From positions 1 to 64,000 of the forward strand of contig NZ_JAHKPK010000005.1 of NCBI RefSeq assembly GCF_018860665.1: DNA of 64,000 nucleotides, written 5' to 3'. Source of the stretch: Pacificibacter marinus (GTDB lineage: Bacteria > Pseudomonadota > Alphaproteobacteria > Rhodobacterales > Rhodobacteraceae). Positions 18,231 to 26,377 of the stretch are shown one piece after another. The notes below the pieces were generated by a model, which did no database searches, was not told where the DNA came from, and saw only the letters and a program-made list of their open reading frames with translations. How positions within the stretch are numbered: the first letter of the stretch is position 1; every line of letters starts with the position of its first letter. The position numbers and the translations under genes were made by a program.

Positions 18231-19184
18231 TTACTCAGTCGCCGCTGCGAACGCATCGATGGTGGCTTCGGCTTCTGCTGCGGCCTTAACATAGTCGAAA
18301 TCGATCAATGCCAGCTCGTCCCAACCTGGACGTTTTGCTTTGACGTCTGTGCGGGCTGGAAGGATCATGCGATCAGCAACCAGTGCCTGACCTTCTTCGG
18401 AGAGAACGAAATCCATAAATTGTTTCGCCTCATTGGCTTGGTCGGTGGAGGCTGGGATCATGATTGGACGTGGGGCCAAAACCGTGCCGCTTTCAGGGTA
18501 GACAACCTCGATCGCTTCGCCTGCGGCTTTTTGGCCAATCGCGATGTAGTCAACCGCGCCAAATACAACGCCGCGCGCACCAGACAGAACAGGATTCAAA
18601 GCGGCAGCATTCGCACCTGGCACAATCATGCCATTGGCTTTTAGGTCAGAGATCAGTTGCCACGCCGCATCGCCATCTTGGCTGGCCAGGCCTTGTACCA
18701 AAGAAAGCGCCGCGCCTGAGGCTGCTGGATCTGGCATGGTCACCATATCTTTATAAGCTTCATTGGTCAGGTCGGACCACTCAGCGGGCGCTGGCATGTC
18801 CAAAGTGGTGTTGTACACCATCGCAATGGCGGCCGCACCTTGGGCCACATAGTCTTCGGTTTTGAGCGAATCTGGCACAGTCTTGGCATTTTCCGAGGCG
18901 TAGGGCAGCAATTCACCAGCCGCGCTCAGCGTGATGGCATGGCCCCACGAAGCAGAGATAAGAACGTCCGCTTGTGGGTTGGATTTTTCCGCCTCATAGC
19001 GAGCCATGACTTTGCCAGAAGTCGATTGAAACAGGTTTACCGTGATGCCGGTCTTGGCGGTAAAGGCCTCTGCGAGGGCGGCAGACAGAGGTTTCGGGCC
19101 TGCACTGTAAACGGTCAAGTCGTCTGCTGTGACGGCGGTTGCAGCCATTATAGCGATGAAGGATGTCGCGAGCGTACGGATCAT
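18231..19184 (-). CDS. Periplasmic substrate-binding protein of importer 1 (FbpA-like fold)
   Basis: The 317-residue protein has a signal peptide (residues 1-20) followed by DDLTVYSAGPKPLSAALAEAF, the start of a class II (COG1840-type) binding protein. Ferric-ion-binding FbpA proteins normally use two adjacent tyrosines in the second lobe; the corresponding stretch here reads GVVFGAVDYIAIGQ and has no Tyr pair. That argues against free ferric iron and for an organic or phosphorylated ligand. It is the first gene of the importer 1 operon; a 485-base gap separates it from the upstream DeoR gene on the same strand. Confidence 0.9.
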   Translation of the reverse strand: MIRTLATSFIAIMAATAVTADDLTVYSAGPKPLSAALAEAFTAKTGITVNLFQSTSGKVMARYEAEKSNPQADVLISASWGHAITLSAAGELLPYASENAKTVPDSLKTEDYVAQGAAAIAMVYNTTLDMPAPAEWSDLTNEAYKDMVTMPDPAASGAALSLVQGLASQDGDAAWQLISDLKANGMIVPGANAAALNPVLSGARGVVFGAVDYIAIGQKAAGEAIEVVYPESGTVLAPRPIMIPASTDQANEAKQFMDFVLSEEGQALVADRMILPARTDVKAKRPGWDELALIDFDYVKAAAEAEATIDAFAAATE

Positions 19185-19669
19185 GGGATGTTCCTTTAAG
19201 GGGTCGAAGAGACAATAGAGGTTGTTCGTTGCGCTTTTTTTATGCGAGACGCCATCTTAGCCAGCAATACTCGGCGTTCGGAAATTCCGCCAAAACCGTC
19301 CCATTTAACGGGACAACACAATTCTCCCTATCAGTAAATTGTAACAAAACCTTAAAGGCTATGCGTGAAAAATAGGGATAATATGGTGATTTAGGTAAAT
19401 TCCACCTTGGTAGATGGGCGTTGATCTATATGGTTGACCAAAGTAATCGTGCCGATTTTCGTAACACTTTTGTAACAAGGGCGAGCCTTAAGGTTGCGAA
19501 ACAAGGCTTACTCATAGCTCAGCTGTTAGAGTGTTTGGAGGTTTGCGGTCATTGTCTTGGTGACGCTGTGGCGTTCGCCCCTGACGCGCTTACGTTATAG
19601 AACAGGAAAGAAGCTTTCCAAGGTCGTGCCATCTAGACAGTTTCCATAGCGGATTTTCTGCTGAGCATC
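19185..19669. other. Intergenic region upstream of importer 1
   Basis: No gene is seen in this 485-base gap. It should contain the promoter for importer 1 (minus strand). Visible elements are an inverted repeat GTCCC-7-GGGAC at 19298-19314, which could be a weak terminator or attenuator for minus-strand transcripts, an 11-base-spaced direct repeat at 19460-19477, and a D-arm-like tRNA fragment at 19513-19533 with no rest of a tRNA. Confidence 0.45.
19460..19477 (-). promoter_or_regulatory. Pho-box-like direct repeat upstream of importer 1
   Basis: On the minus strand TGTTACA-AAAG-TGTTACG gives two 7-base repeats with a 4-base spacer, the 11-base periodicity of PhoB sites (classic half-site CTGTCAT). 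Each half fits a looser TGTnACA pattern rather than the E. coli consensus. It lies about 280 bases before the importer 1 binding-protein start, farther than usual for PhoB activation, so this is tentative. Confidence 0.25.
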
Positions 19670-20434
19670 CTATGCCAGAATGATTTGACAGGCATTCTGC
19701 GCGCAGTGTTGCAGGGTTTCTTCTGCAAGCTTTGCCGTCGTCACCACGATGTCATAACTCCACAAGTGACCGTGTTGACAGGCTAGGTCCAAGTCGGCTT
19801 TTCCTGCGTCGGCCACCAAAATTGTTGTCTTGGCGCAACTGGAAATTGCCTTGCGTGCCGAGATTTCATCAGAATTGTAATCCATAACGGCACCAGATGG
19901 CGATAGGCCGCCGCAACTGAAAACAGCATAATCCATGCGGTATTTTGCATAGAATTCCAGCGCAGCAACGCCTATCAGGTCCAAATCCCGCATTCGGACA
20001 GCACCACCGGCCATTTCAACTGTCACCCCTGATGCGTTTTGCAGCGCACAAACAGCATGGATGTTATTGGACGCGACAAATAAATTTTGGTGGGAGGCTA
20101 AGAATCTTGCACAAAATTCAACTGTGGTGCCAGTGCCCAATGCCACGCGGGCGCCGTTAGGGATCAGGTTTTTGACGGCCAATGCGATCCGTTGTTTTTC
20201 CTGCCGCGAGAGCCGAGCGCGAGGTAGGTAACCAATATTTTCGCTTTGCTGGCGTAACCGCACCGTGCCATTGCGCCGCTGCACCAATGCAGCATCATCC
20301 AAGCTGCGCAAATCCGCACGTATGGTTTGAACCGATACTGCAAGGCGTTTGGACAAATCCATGGCGGAAAGCGGTCCATCTTTGGATAAAAGCGCAAGAA
20401 TGCGATCACTTCGCTCACTTAGGTCCATCCGCAT
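19670..20434 (-). CDS. DeoR family transcriptional regulator
   Basis: This 254-residue repressor has an N-terminal DeoR winged helix (residues 5-60, with LSAMDLSKRLAVSVQTIRADLR) and a C-terminal DeoR sensor domain (75-230) carrying VALGTGTTVEFCARFL, SNNIHAVCAL and the NSDEISARKA-like phosphate-sugar pocket region. Members of the family with this domain usually respond to phosphorylated sugars. It is divergent from the binding-protein/hydrolase operon, and two TTTCG/CGAAA palindromes lie in the shared region at 20443-20452 and 20568-20583. It is also upstream of importer 1 on the same strand, so it may affect both importers. Confidence 0.92.
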   Translation of the reverse strand: MRMDLSERSDRILALLSKDGPLSAMDLSKRLAVSVQTIRADLRSLDDAALVQRRNGTVRLRQQSENIGYLPRARLSRQEKQRIALAVKNLIPNGARVALGTGTTVEFCARFLASHQNLFVASNNIHAVCALQNASGVTVEMAGGAVRMRDLDLIGVAALEFYAKYRMDYAVFSCGGLSPSGAVMDYNSDEISARKAISSCAKTTILVADAGKADLDLACQHGHLWSYDIVVTTAKLAEETLQHCAQNACQIILA

Positions 20435-20442
20435 GGTGATTT

Positions 20443-20452
20443 CTTTCGAAAG
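20443..20452. promoter_or_regulatory. Candidate DeoR operator 1
   Basis: CTTTCGAAAG is a perfect 10-base palindrome 8 bases upstream of the deoR-family gene start. TTTCG/CGAAA half-sites are typical of DeoR-family operators, and a second related palindrome lies before the divergent operon. Its position would allow autoregulation. Confidence 0.5.
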
Positions 20453-20567
20453 TAATAAGGGTCAAAGTCGACGTTAAGCCCTGTTCAGAATTTTCGCAAT
20501 AGGCTGAAAAAACACTGTCTTTGTCATAAAATGGTTGCAGAAAATGGGAATAAGCTCAAGTCAGGCA

Positions 20568-20583
20568 GCTTTCGAACGAAAGC
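20568..20583. promoter_or_regulatory. Candidate DeoR operator 2
   Basis: GCTTTCG-AA-CGAAAGC is a perfect inverted repeat with 7-base arms, ending about 20 bases before the ATG of the binding-protein gene and just 5' of its ribosome site. It shares the CTTTCG/CGAAAG core with the site at 20443. A repressor bound here would block transcription of the importer-hydrolase operon. Confidence 0.55.
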
Positions 20584-20603
20584 ATCAATTTCAGGAGAGC
20601 CCA

Positions 20604-21572
20604 ATGAAAACCTTCCTCACCTCGACCGCATTCGCGCTCATCGCAAGCACGTCTTTTGCAGACACAATCACACTTTACACCTCGCAGCCCAACGCTGATG
20701 CGCAGCAAACCGTGGATGCCTTTATGGCAGCCAATCCAGGTACAGACGTTGAATGGGTCCGCGATGGCACGACCCAACTGATGGCTCGTTTGCGTGCAGA
20801 AATCGAGGCAGGCAATCCCCAGCCCGATGTTCTGTTGATTGCCGACACGGTGACATTGGAAGGCATGGCGCAAGAAAATCTTTTGACGGCTTATAAATCG
20901 CCTGAGGCAACCAACTATGACAGCGCGCTTTATTCTGGCGAGGGGTTCTATCACTCAACGAAACTGATCACGACAGGTATCGTTTACAATACGGGTGTTG
21001 AGGGCATTCCAACCTCTTGGACAGATTTGAGTGATGCGGCTCTTAAGGGTCAAATCGCCATGCCATCCCCACTTTACTCTGGCGCAGCTTTGATCCATTT
21101 GGCCACGCTGACGGGGGACGAGACCCTCGGCTGGGATTACTACGAAGCATTGGCCGCGAATGAAACCCGCGCGCAAGGCGGCAATGGCGGTACATTCAAA
21201 GCTGTTGCGTCCGGTGAAAAGCCTTACGGCATGGTTGTCGATTTCCTCGCCATTCGTAACAAAGCGGATGGATCACCGATTGAATTCGTCTTCCCGACCG
21301 AGGGCGTGTCTTATGTGACCGAACCTGTGGCGATCATGTCATCTGCAAAAAACATCGATGGTGCACAGAAATTCGTGGATTTCTTGCTCAGTGAAGAAGG
21401 ACAGGAATTGGTGCTGGATATGGGATATATCCCTGCACGTGATGGCATGGGTGTGCCTGCAGGTTTCCCCGCACGTGCAGACATCAAGCTGATGGATTTT
21501 GACCCTGCTGTTGCGCTTGAAAACGCTGAGGCAAACAAAGCTAAATTTGCTGAGCTTTTCGGCGCTGAATGA
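20604..21572 (+). CDS. Periplasmic substrate-binding protein of importer 2 (FbpA/AfuA-like)
   Basis: The 322-residue protein is the ligand-binding subunit of importer 2. A signal peptide (residues 1-19, ending TSFAD) precedes ITLYTSQPNADAQQTVDAF and the GNPQPDVLLIADTVTLEGM motif. The region that would carry the FbpA tyrosine pair reads YGMVVDFLAIRNKADGSP, without a Tyr dyad, so ferric ion is unlikely. Within the same superfamily, AfuA binds hexose phosphates, which would suit the phosphatases encoded downstream. AGGAG before ATG 20604 decides the start over an ATG-led extension from 20535. The gene overlaps the permease by four bases. Confidence 0.9.
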   Translation: MKTFLTSTAFALIASTSFADTITLYTSQPNADAQQTVDAFMAANPGTDVEWVRDGTTQLMARLRAEIEAGNPQPDVLLIADTVTLEGMAQENLLTAYKSPEATNYDSALYSGEGFYHSTKLITTGIVYNTGVEGIPTSWTDLSDAALKGQIAMPSPLYSGAALIHLATLTGDETLGWDYYEALAANETRAQGGNGGTFKAVASGEKPYGMVVDFLAIRNKADGSPIEFVFPTEGVSYVTEPVAIMSSAKNIDGAQKFVDFLLSEEGQELVLDMGYIPARDGMGVPAGFPARADIKLMDFDPAVALENAEANKAKFAELFGAE

Positions 21573-23275
21573 TGAATCCTACCATGCAAAAAGAAGGCAG
21601 CCGGTCTGAGGGTCGGCTGCTCTGTGCGATTTTAATCGTCTCGATCTGTCTGACGCTTGCCCCCGTTGCACGTTTGTTTGTCGAAGGGGTGACCGACCAA
21701 GGCACCTTCGGGTTTACATTGGCGGGCAAAGTGCTGGCGCAACCGTCAACGATGAGCGCGCTCAAACATTCACTGATCACCGCAAGTCTGGGTACGATCG
21801 TGTCTTTGGTATTGGGGGCCGCTTTTGCATTCCTTGTCGCACTGACCAACTTGCGGGCAAAGGCCGCCTTGGTGTTTTGCCTGATGATCCCGATGATGAT
21901 CCCTCCGCAGATTACAGCGCTGTCATGGACACAGATTATGGGACCATCGTCGGTATTGCTCAAAACTCTTGGACTCGCCCCACCCCTTGGATCACCGCAA
22001 CCGCTTTACTCTGTTGAAGGAATTATCCTGCTGTTGGGTATTCAGCATATGTCGATCATTTTCCTCACTTTGCGCGCAGGACTACGCGCCATCCCGCAAG
22101 AAACTGTTGAAGCGGCACGGATCAGTGGGGCGCGCGGTTTGCGGACTTGGTGGCAGGTGATTTTGCCTCTGACTCTGCCAAGCCTTGCGGCAGGCACAGC
22201 GATCACTTTTGTCACGGCTCTTGGCAACTTTGGCATCCCCGCGATGCTTGGTATTCCCGCAGGATATGTGACACTGCCGACGCTGGTTTATCAAAAGCTG
22301 GCAGGACTTGGCACCAGCGTTCTGGCTGAGGTATCTGTTCTGGCGATGCTGATCGGTGCTGTCGCCGTTATTGGTATTCTCGCGCAGCGTTTTTTTCAAA
22401 CACGGCAAAGGATCTATCTTGTCGGTTCCACGTCGCGCCCGCTGGCCATCCCGTTGGGGGCTGCACGCTTGCCTGTGGAAATCTTGCTATGGGCTATCGT
22501 GGGAATCATACTTGTACTGCCAATGTTTGGGTTGCTGGCGACATCTTTGGTGCCCGCTTATGGTGTGCCTTTGCGGTTTGACACGGTCACATTGGCCTCT
22601 TGGGTCGAGGTTCTGTTGCGCCAGCCCGTCACAGCGCGGGCTTTTGTAAACTCATTCGGTTTGGCCTTTGGTGCGGCACTTGTGCTGATGATTTTATGTC
22701 TGCCGCTGGCATGGCTGATGGAACGTTCGCCCACGCGGCTGTCTCGCATCTTCGATAGCCTGCTTGACCTACCCTATGCGCTGCCCGGTGTTGTTTTGTC
22801 GATTGCGATGATCCTTTTACTGATCAATTTACCCTTCACCGAAGCCACGCTTTATGGAACGATCTGGATCATTTTCTTCGCTTATCTTGCCCGCTTCTTT
22901 GCCGTCATGTTCCGCCCCCTACAAGCCAGCTTGAAACAGCTTGATCCCGCGATGGGGGAAGCCGCGCAATCGGTTGGGGCCACGCTGTTTCAACGCCTAC
23001 GCGATGTGATCATACCGCTTTCGGCCCCAGCGGCAGCCGCAGGGGCGATCCTTGTTTTTCTGACAGCGTTCAATGAATTAACCGTATCTGCGTTGCTCTG
23101 GTCGTCAGGCACCGAAACATTAGGCGTGGTGATTTTCAATCTCGATGACAGCGGCGAAACCGCAATGGCCAGCGCTTTGGCTATGACCATTGTGATGGTC
23201 GTCATGCTTTTGATGGTTTTGGTTCAACTTTTATCGCGCCGTTTTCCAAAAGGAGTCGTTCCATGGCAGACATAA
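21569..23275 (+). CDS. ABC transporter permease, fused double-domain FbpB type (importer 2)
   Basis: The 568-residue protein has two permease domains of about six helices each. The EAA loops read ETVEAARISGARGLRTWWQVILP near residue 180 and DPAMGEAAQSVGATLFQRLRDVIIP near 470, where the ATPase docks. ATGATG at the start overlaps the binding-protein stop, so translation is coupled. The end overlaps the ATPase gene by 13 bases. It is organised like the importer 1 permease, which suggests the two systems are related but carry different cargo. Confidence 0.92.
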   Translation: MMNPTMQKEGSRSEGRLLCAILIVSICLTLAPVARLFVEGVTDQGTFGFTLAGKVLAQPSTMSALKHSLITASLGTIVSLVLGAAFAFLVALTNLRAKAALVFCLMIPMMIPPQITALSWTQIMGPSSVLLKTLGLAPPLGSPQPLYSVEGIILLLGIQHMSIIFLTLRAGLRAIPQETVEAARISGARGLRTWWQVILPLTLPSLAAGTAITFVTALGNFGIPAMLGIPAGYVTLPTLVYQKLAGLGTSVLAEVSVLAMLIGAVAVIGILAQRFFQTRQRIYLVGSTSRPLAIPLGAARLPVEILLWAIVGIILVLPMFGLLATSLVPAYGVPLRFDTVTLASWVEVLLRQPVTARAFVNSFGLAFGAALVLMILCLPLAWLMERSPTRLSRIFDSLLDLPYALPGVVLSIAMILLLINLPFTEATLYGTIWIIFFAYLARFFAVMFRPLQASLKQLDPAMGEAAQSVGATLFQRLRDVIIPLSAPAAAAGAILVFLTAFNELTVSALLWSSGTETLGVVIFNLDDSGETAMASALAMTIVMVVMLLMVLVQLLSRRFPKGVVPWQT

Positions 23276-24306
23276 CCCTGACCTCAGTCGGTAAAACATT
23301 TTCGGGAACACCCGCCGTGCAAGACATTAGCACCCGTTTTGAGGACGGTGAATTTATTGCGCTTCTAGGTCCATCGGGCTGCGGTAAGACCACACTTTTG
23401 CGGCTGCTGGCGGGGTTTGAGGTGCCCAGCCAAGGCACAATTCGCATCGGTGATCGTGACATTGCAAACGGCGATACCGGTAAGATGATACCGCCTGAAA
23501 ACCGCAATATGGGCTTTGTATTTCAGTCTTATGCGCTTTGGCCTCATATGACCGTGCGCCGCAATGTGTCCTATCCTTTGGAAATCCGCGGATTTTCCAA
23601 AGCCGAAATCGCAAGCCAAACAGATGCCGCCCTCACCGCAACCGGTCTTGGCACATATGCCGAGCGGATGCCATCGGAGCTGTCAGGCGGGCAAAGACAA
23701 CGGGTCGCACTGGCGCGTTGTCTCGTGTCCGATCCTGATGCTGTGCTACTAGATGAGCCTTTGGCAAACCTAGACGTTGCCCTGCGCGCCTCTATGCAGA
23801 CTGTGTTTACTGATTTTCATAAACGTACGTGCGCGACGATGGTCTATGTCACTCATGATCAAGCCGAAGCCATGGCCATGGCCGACCGCATCGCCGTCAT
23901 GGACAATGGTCGTATTCAACAATTTGACACGCCGCAAAATCTGTATGAACGCCCTAAGAACCGTTTTGTTGCCGAATTTGTCGGGTTGGGCACCGTTGTG
24001 CCTATGCGTGGGGTCGAGAAAAACGAGACAAGCGCCCACGGTCATGTTTTGGGGCGACGCATTGCAATAAACAGCACGCATGAGTGCCCCAGTCATGTCT
24101 GCCTACGCCCCGAGAACCTGACAATTTCGGAAACGGGTGATCTGCGGGCCAAGGTGGCGCGTGTGACCTATCTGGGCGGGAAATATCTGCTGGAAACCGT
24201 GTCTGAGTGTGGCACGCGGCTATTGGCCGAAACGCGGGCCAAATTTGAGGTGGGCGTACAACTGGGCCTGACCATCACCACCCCTTGGGCATTTTACGAG
24301 GATTAA
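23263..24306 (+). CDS. ABC transporter ATP-binding protein, FbpC-like (importer 2)
   Basis: This 347-residue ATPase has Walker A GPSGCGKTT, Q-loop VFQSYALWPH, signature LSGGQRQR, Walker B AVLLDEPLANLD and H-loop VTHDQAEA, followed by a TOBE-like C-terminal domain (about 270-347). AAAGGAG precedes ATG 23263 inside the end of the permease gene. It abuts the metallo-beta-lactamase-fold gene with no spacer (stop TAA directly followed by ATG), which ties the hydrolases to the transporter in one transcript. Confidence 0.93.
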   Translation: MADITLTSVGKTFSGTPAVQDISTRFEDGEFIALLGPSGCGKTTLLRLLAGFEVPSQGTIRIGDRDIANGDTGKMIPPENRNMGFVFQSYALWPHMTVRRNVSYPLEIRGFSKAEIASQTDAALTATGLGTYAERMPSELSGGQRQRVALARCLVSDPDAVLLDEPLANLDVALRASMQTVFTDFHKRTCATMVYVTHDQAEAMAMADRIAVMDNGRIQQFDTPQNLYERPKNRFVAEFVGLGTVVPMRGVEKNETSAHGHVLGRRIAINSTHECPSHVCLRPENLTISETGDLRAKVARVTYLGGKYLLETVSECGTRLLAETRAKFEVGVQLGLTITTPWAFYED

Positions 24307-25374
24307 ATGCAAAGTGTAAGAATTCTCTCAGGTATCGGCGACAAAGGCCCTGCTTGTATGCAACTCAATACAGGCAATCAGCGTTGGTTGCTTGATTGCG
24401 GGTTTGGTCCCGAGGCCCATGCCCAATTTAACCCTGCGTGGCTTGATGGAGTGGATGCAGTATTCATTACACATGATCACATCGACCACATCGGTGGGGC
24501 GTCTCACGTGGTTGAGGCAGGCCTGCCAATCTATGCCACAGCTCAAACGGCCAAGGCTTTGCCGCCTGCCGCTGTTGTGCGTTTATTGCCAGAGCAAGGC
24601 AAAACCGTGATTGATGGCATATCTTTAACCACAGGGCGCAACGGCCATGCGATGGGCGGTGTATGGATGCATTTTGCGATGGGCGACGGGCTGTTTTATT
24701 CAGGCGATTGGTCAGAGGAATCTGATTGGTTTCCTTTTGATCTGCCCCCGCTGGCCGCAACCGCTATTTTGGATTGTTCCTATCACCTTGATGATGTGCC
24801 CCAAGCCGACCGCTTTGCAGCACTTGATACATTGCTGGATGGGCTAGACGGACAAGTGCTTCTGCCGGTGCCCCCTTCGGGTCGAGCAGGTGAAATGGCG
24901 CTTCATCTGATCCGCCGTTACGGAGTGCAAAGCGTGATGTTAGACCCTGAATGTATGACAACCCTGCGCGCAGCTTTATCGAGTGGAACACTTAACCAGC
25001 ATGTTCAAGAAATCGCCCCCTTGTTGGACCGCAGTCCAATGGAGCAAGCGCGTTTTTTGATCTGTGATACCCCCAATGCCGACGGTGGTGCCGCTTGGGG
25101 TTATGTACGGGCTTGGCATGAAAGCGGGCGCTTGGGGCAAGATGCGCATGTTGTATTTACCGGTCATATGACAGCCCATGCCCGTGGCATTTGCAGCGTC
25201 CCTGGCGGGTATTTTCAACGCTGGAACGTGCATCCCCCCTTGCGTGATCAAATCAAAATGCTGGAACGATTACGCGCAAAACGCTTTGCCCCCGCCTTTT
25301 GCACGCAACCAGAAGATTACCTCATTGAAGATTTAGGAGTAGAGGTTTTCATGCATGATCTCATCCGCTTATGA
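24307..25374 (+). CDS. Metallo-beta-lactamase-fold hydrolase, possibly a beta-CASP-like phosphodiesterase
   Basis: The 355-residue protein has the metal motif THDHIDHIGG (residues 55-64; HxHxDH), a later His in GHAMGG (about 113) and Asp in YSGDWSEESD (about 137). After these the chain continues for 200 residues with VVFTGHMTAHARG, then WNVHPPLRDQIKMLERL and FAPAFCTQPEDY, an order reminiscent of the inserted and closing motifs of beta-CASP nucleases or of PhnP-like phosphodiesterases. That comparison is by eye. It is cytoplasmic (no signal peptide), translationally linked to the ATPase before it and the phosphatase after it. The simplest role is to cleave the imported compound, probably a phosphodiester. 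Confidence 0.8.
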   Translation: MQSVRILSGIGDKGPACMQLNTGNQRWLLDCGFGPEAHAQFNPAWLDGVDAVFITHDHIDHIGGASHVVEAGLPIYATAQTAKALPPAAVVRLLPEQGKTVIDGISLTTGRNGHAMGGVWMHFAMGDGLFYSGDWSEESDWFPFDLPPLAATAILDCSYHLDDVPQADRFAALDTLLDGLDGQVLLPVPPSGRAGEMALHLIRRYGVQSVMLDPECMTTLRAALSSGTLNQHVQEIAPLLDRSPMEQARFLICDTPNADGGAAWGYVRAWHESGRLGQDAHVVFTGHMTAHARGICSVPGGYFQRWNVHPPLRDQIKMLERLRAKRFAPAFCTQPEDYLIEDLGVEVFMHDLIRL

Positions 25375-25916
25375 CCTTGTGGCCTCTCCCCACGAAAAGC
25401 TTTTGCCTGATCCGGCATGGCGAAACGACAGCCAATGCGGATAATATCATCGCAGGCATTACCGATGTGCATTTAAGCCCCCTTGGCCGCAATCAAGCAC
25501 GGGCCTTGGCCTGCCGAAGATGGCCCGATCCAATCGCATTGTTTTCTAGTCCGCTGTCGCGCGCACAAGACACTTGCAAACTGGCATTTCAGGGGCAGGA
25601 TTTCGTTCTGCACGACGACCTGCGGGAACGCGATTGGGGTAAATTTGAAGGCCGCCCCTTAGCTGAGCTTCCCAATCGTGATGACACCCCTGATGGGGGC
25701 GAAAGCTGGCCTGCAATGTTGGCGCGTGTGCATCAGGCCATATCCGAGATATGCGCAACATCTGGTACAGCCCTGCCGGTGGTTGTTTGTCATTCTGGCA
25801 TCATCCGCGCCGCACGTGTGCTTTGGACCACTGGCAACGTAGGTCAGCGCCCACCAAATGCCGTGCCACTTTTGTTTGATAAATTGCCCCATACAATTCA
25901 GGAGAAGACAATATGA
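25371..25916 (+). CDS. Histidine phosphatase family protein
   Basis: The 181-residue protein has the phosphatase RHG signature LIRHGETTAN near residues 14-23, the second Arg in SSPLSRAQDT, the acid in LRERDWGKFEG and the second catalytic His in VVVCHSGIIRAAR near 143. The proton-donor Glu region (DGGESW) is present. It overlaps the previous and next genes by four bases each (ATGA), so it is made together with them. Members remove phosphate from small phosphorylated metabolites; the exact substrate is unknown. No signal peptide, so it acts in the cytoplasm after import. Confidence 0.9.
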   Translation: MTLWPLPTKSFCLIRHGETTANADNIIAGITDVHLSPLGRNQARALACRRWPDPIALFSSPLSRAQDTCKLAFQGQDFVLHDDLRERDWGKFEGRPLAELPNRDDTPDGGESWPAMLARVHQAISEICATSGTALPVVVCHSGIIRAARVLWTTGNVGQRPPNAVPLLFDKLPHTIQEKTI

Positions 25917-26377
25917 TTCAAACGGACTTAAAACCCTGCGTTGTCTTTGATGTCGATGGAACCCTCGCAGAATTTGATGCCAAAACACTGGGTCATCTTG
26001 TGCATGGGGTGGAAAAGCACTGGGATGAGTTTCACACCGCCATGGCCGATGCGCCCTTGATTGCCCCAGTCGCCAAATTGATGCAGCGCCTCAAAGACAG
26101 TGGCGAAACCATCGTCATTTGCTCTGGGCGTCCACAAGGCTGGGCCGATCATACGATTGCATGGTTGCGTAAACACAACCTTCCTTTTGACGGGATTTAC
26201 CTCAGAGACGCGGACCAGGACGATGCCAGCGACCCCGAAGTGAAACGCCATGCCTTGGCTCAGATGAAGGCAGATGGACTGAGACCTTGGATCGTCATTG
26301 ATGATCGCAGCTCAGTCGTTGCGGCTTGGCGCGCCGAAGGGATCATCTGTCTGCAATGTGCTCCAGGCGACTTTTGA
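25913..26377 (+). CDS. HAD-superfamily phosphatase, PNKP-like
   Basis: The 154-residue protein has HAD motif I FDVDGTLAEFD (residues 13-23), motif II ICSGRPQGW (about 63-71) and motif IV VIDDRSSVV (about 128-136). The segment LPFDGIYLRDADQDDASDPEVK resembles the 3'-phosphatase domain of T4-type polynucleotide kinases, where the chain turns from the SGR motif to a D..VK element. This hints at a nucleotide- or sugar-3'-phosphate substrate, but similarity is judged by eye. It is the last gene of the operon and overlaps the histidine phosphatase by four bases. Confidence 0.85.
   Translation: MIQTDLKPCVVFDVDGTLAEFDAKTLGHLVHGVEKHWDEFHTAMADAPLIAPVAKLMQRLKDSGETIVICSGRPQGWADHTIAWLRKHNLPFDGIYLRDADQDDASDPEVKRHALAQMKADGLRPWIVIDDRSSVVAAWRAEGIICLQCAPGDF

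Noticed and set aside
19513-19533. D-arm-like sequence resembling part of a tRNA
   Set aside because: No matching acceptor, anticodon or T-arm surrounds it, so it is not a tRNA gene; at most a relic.
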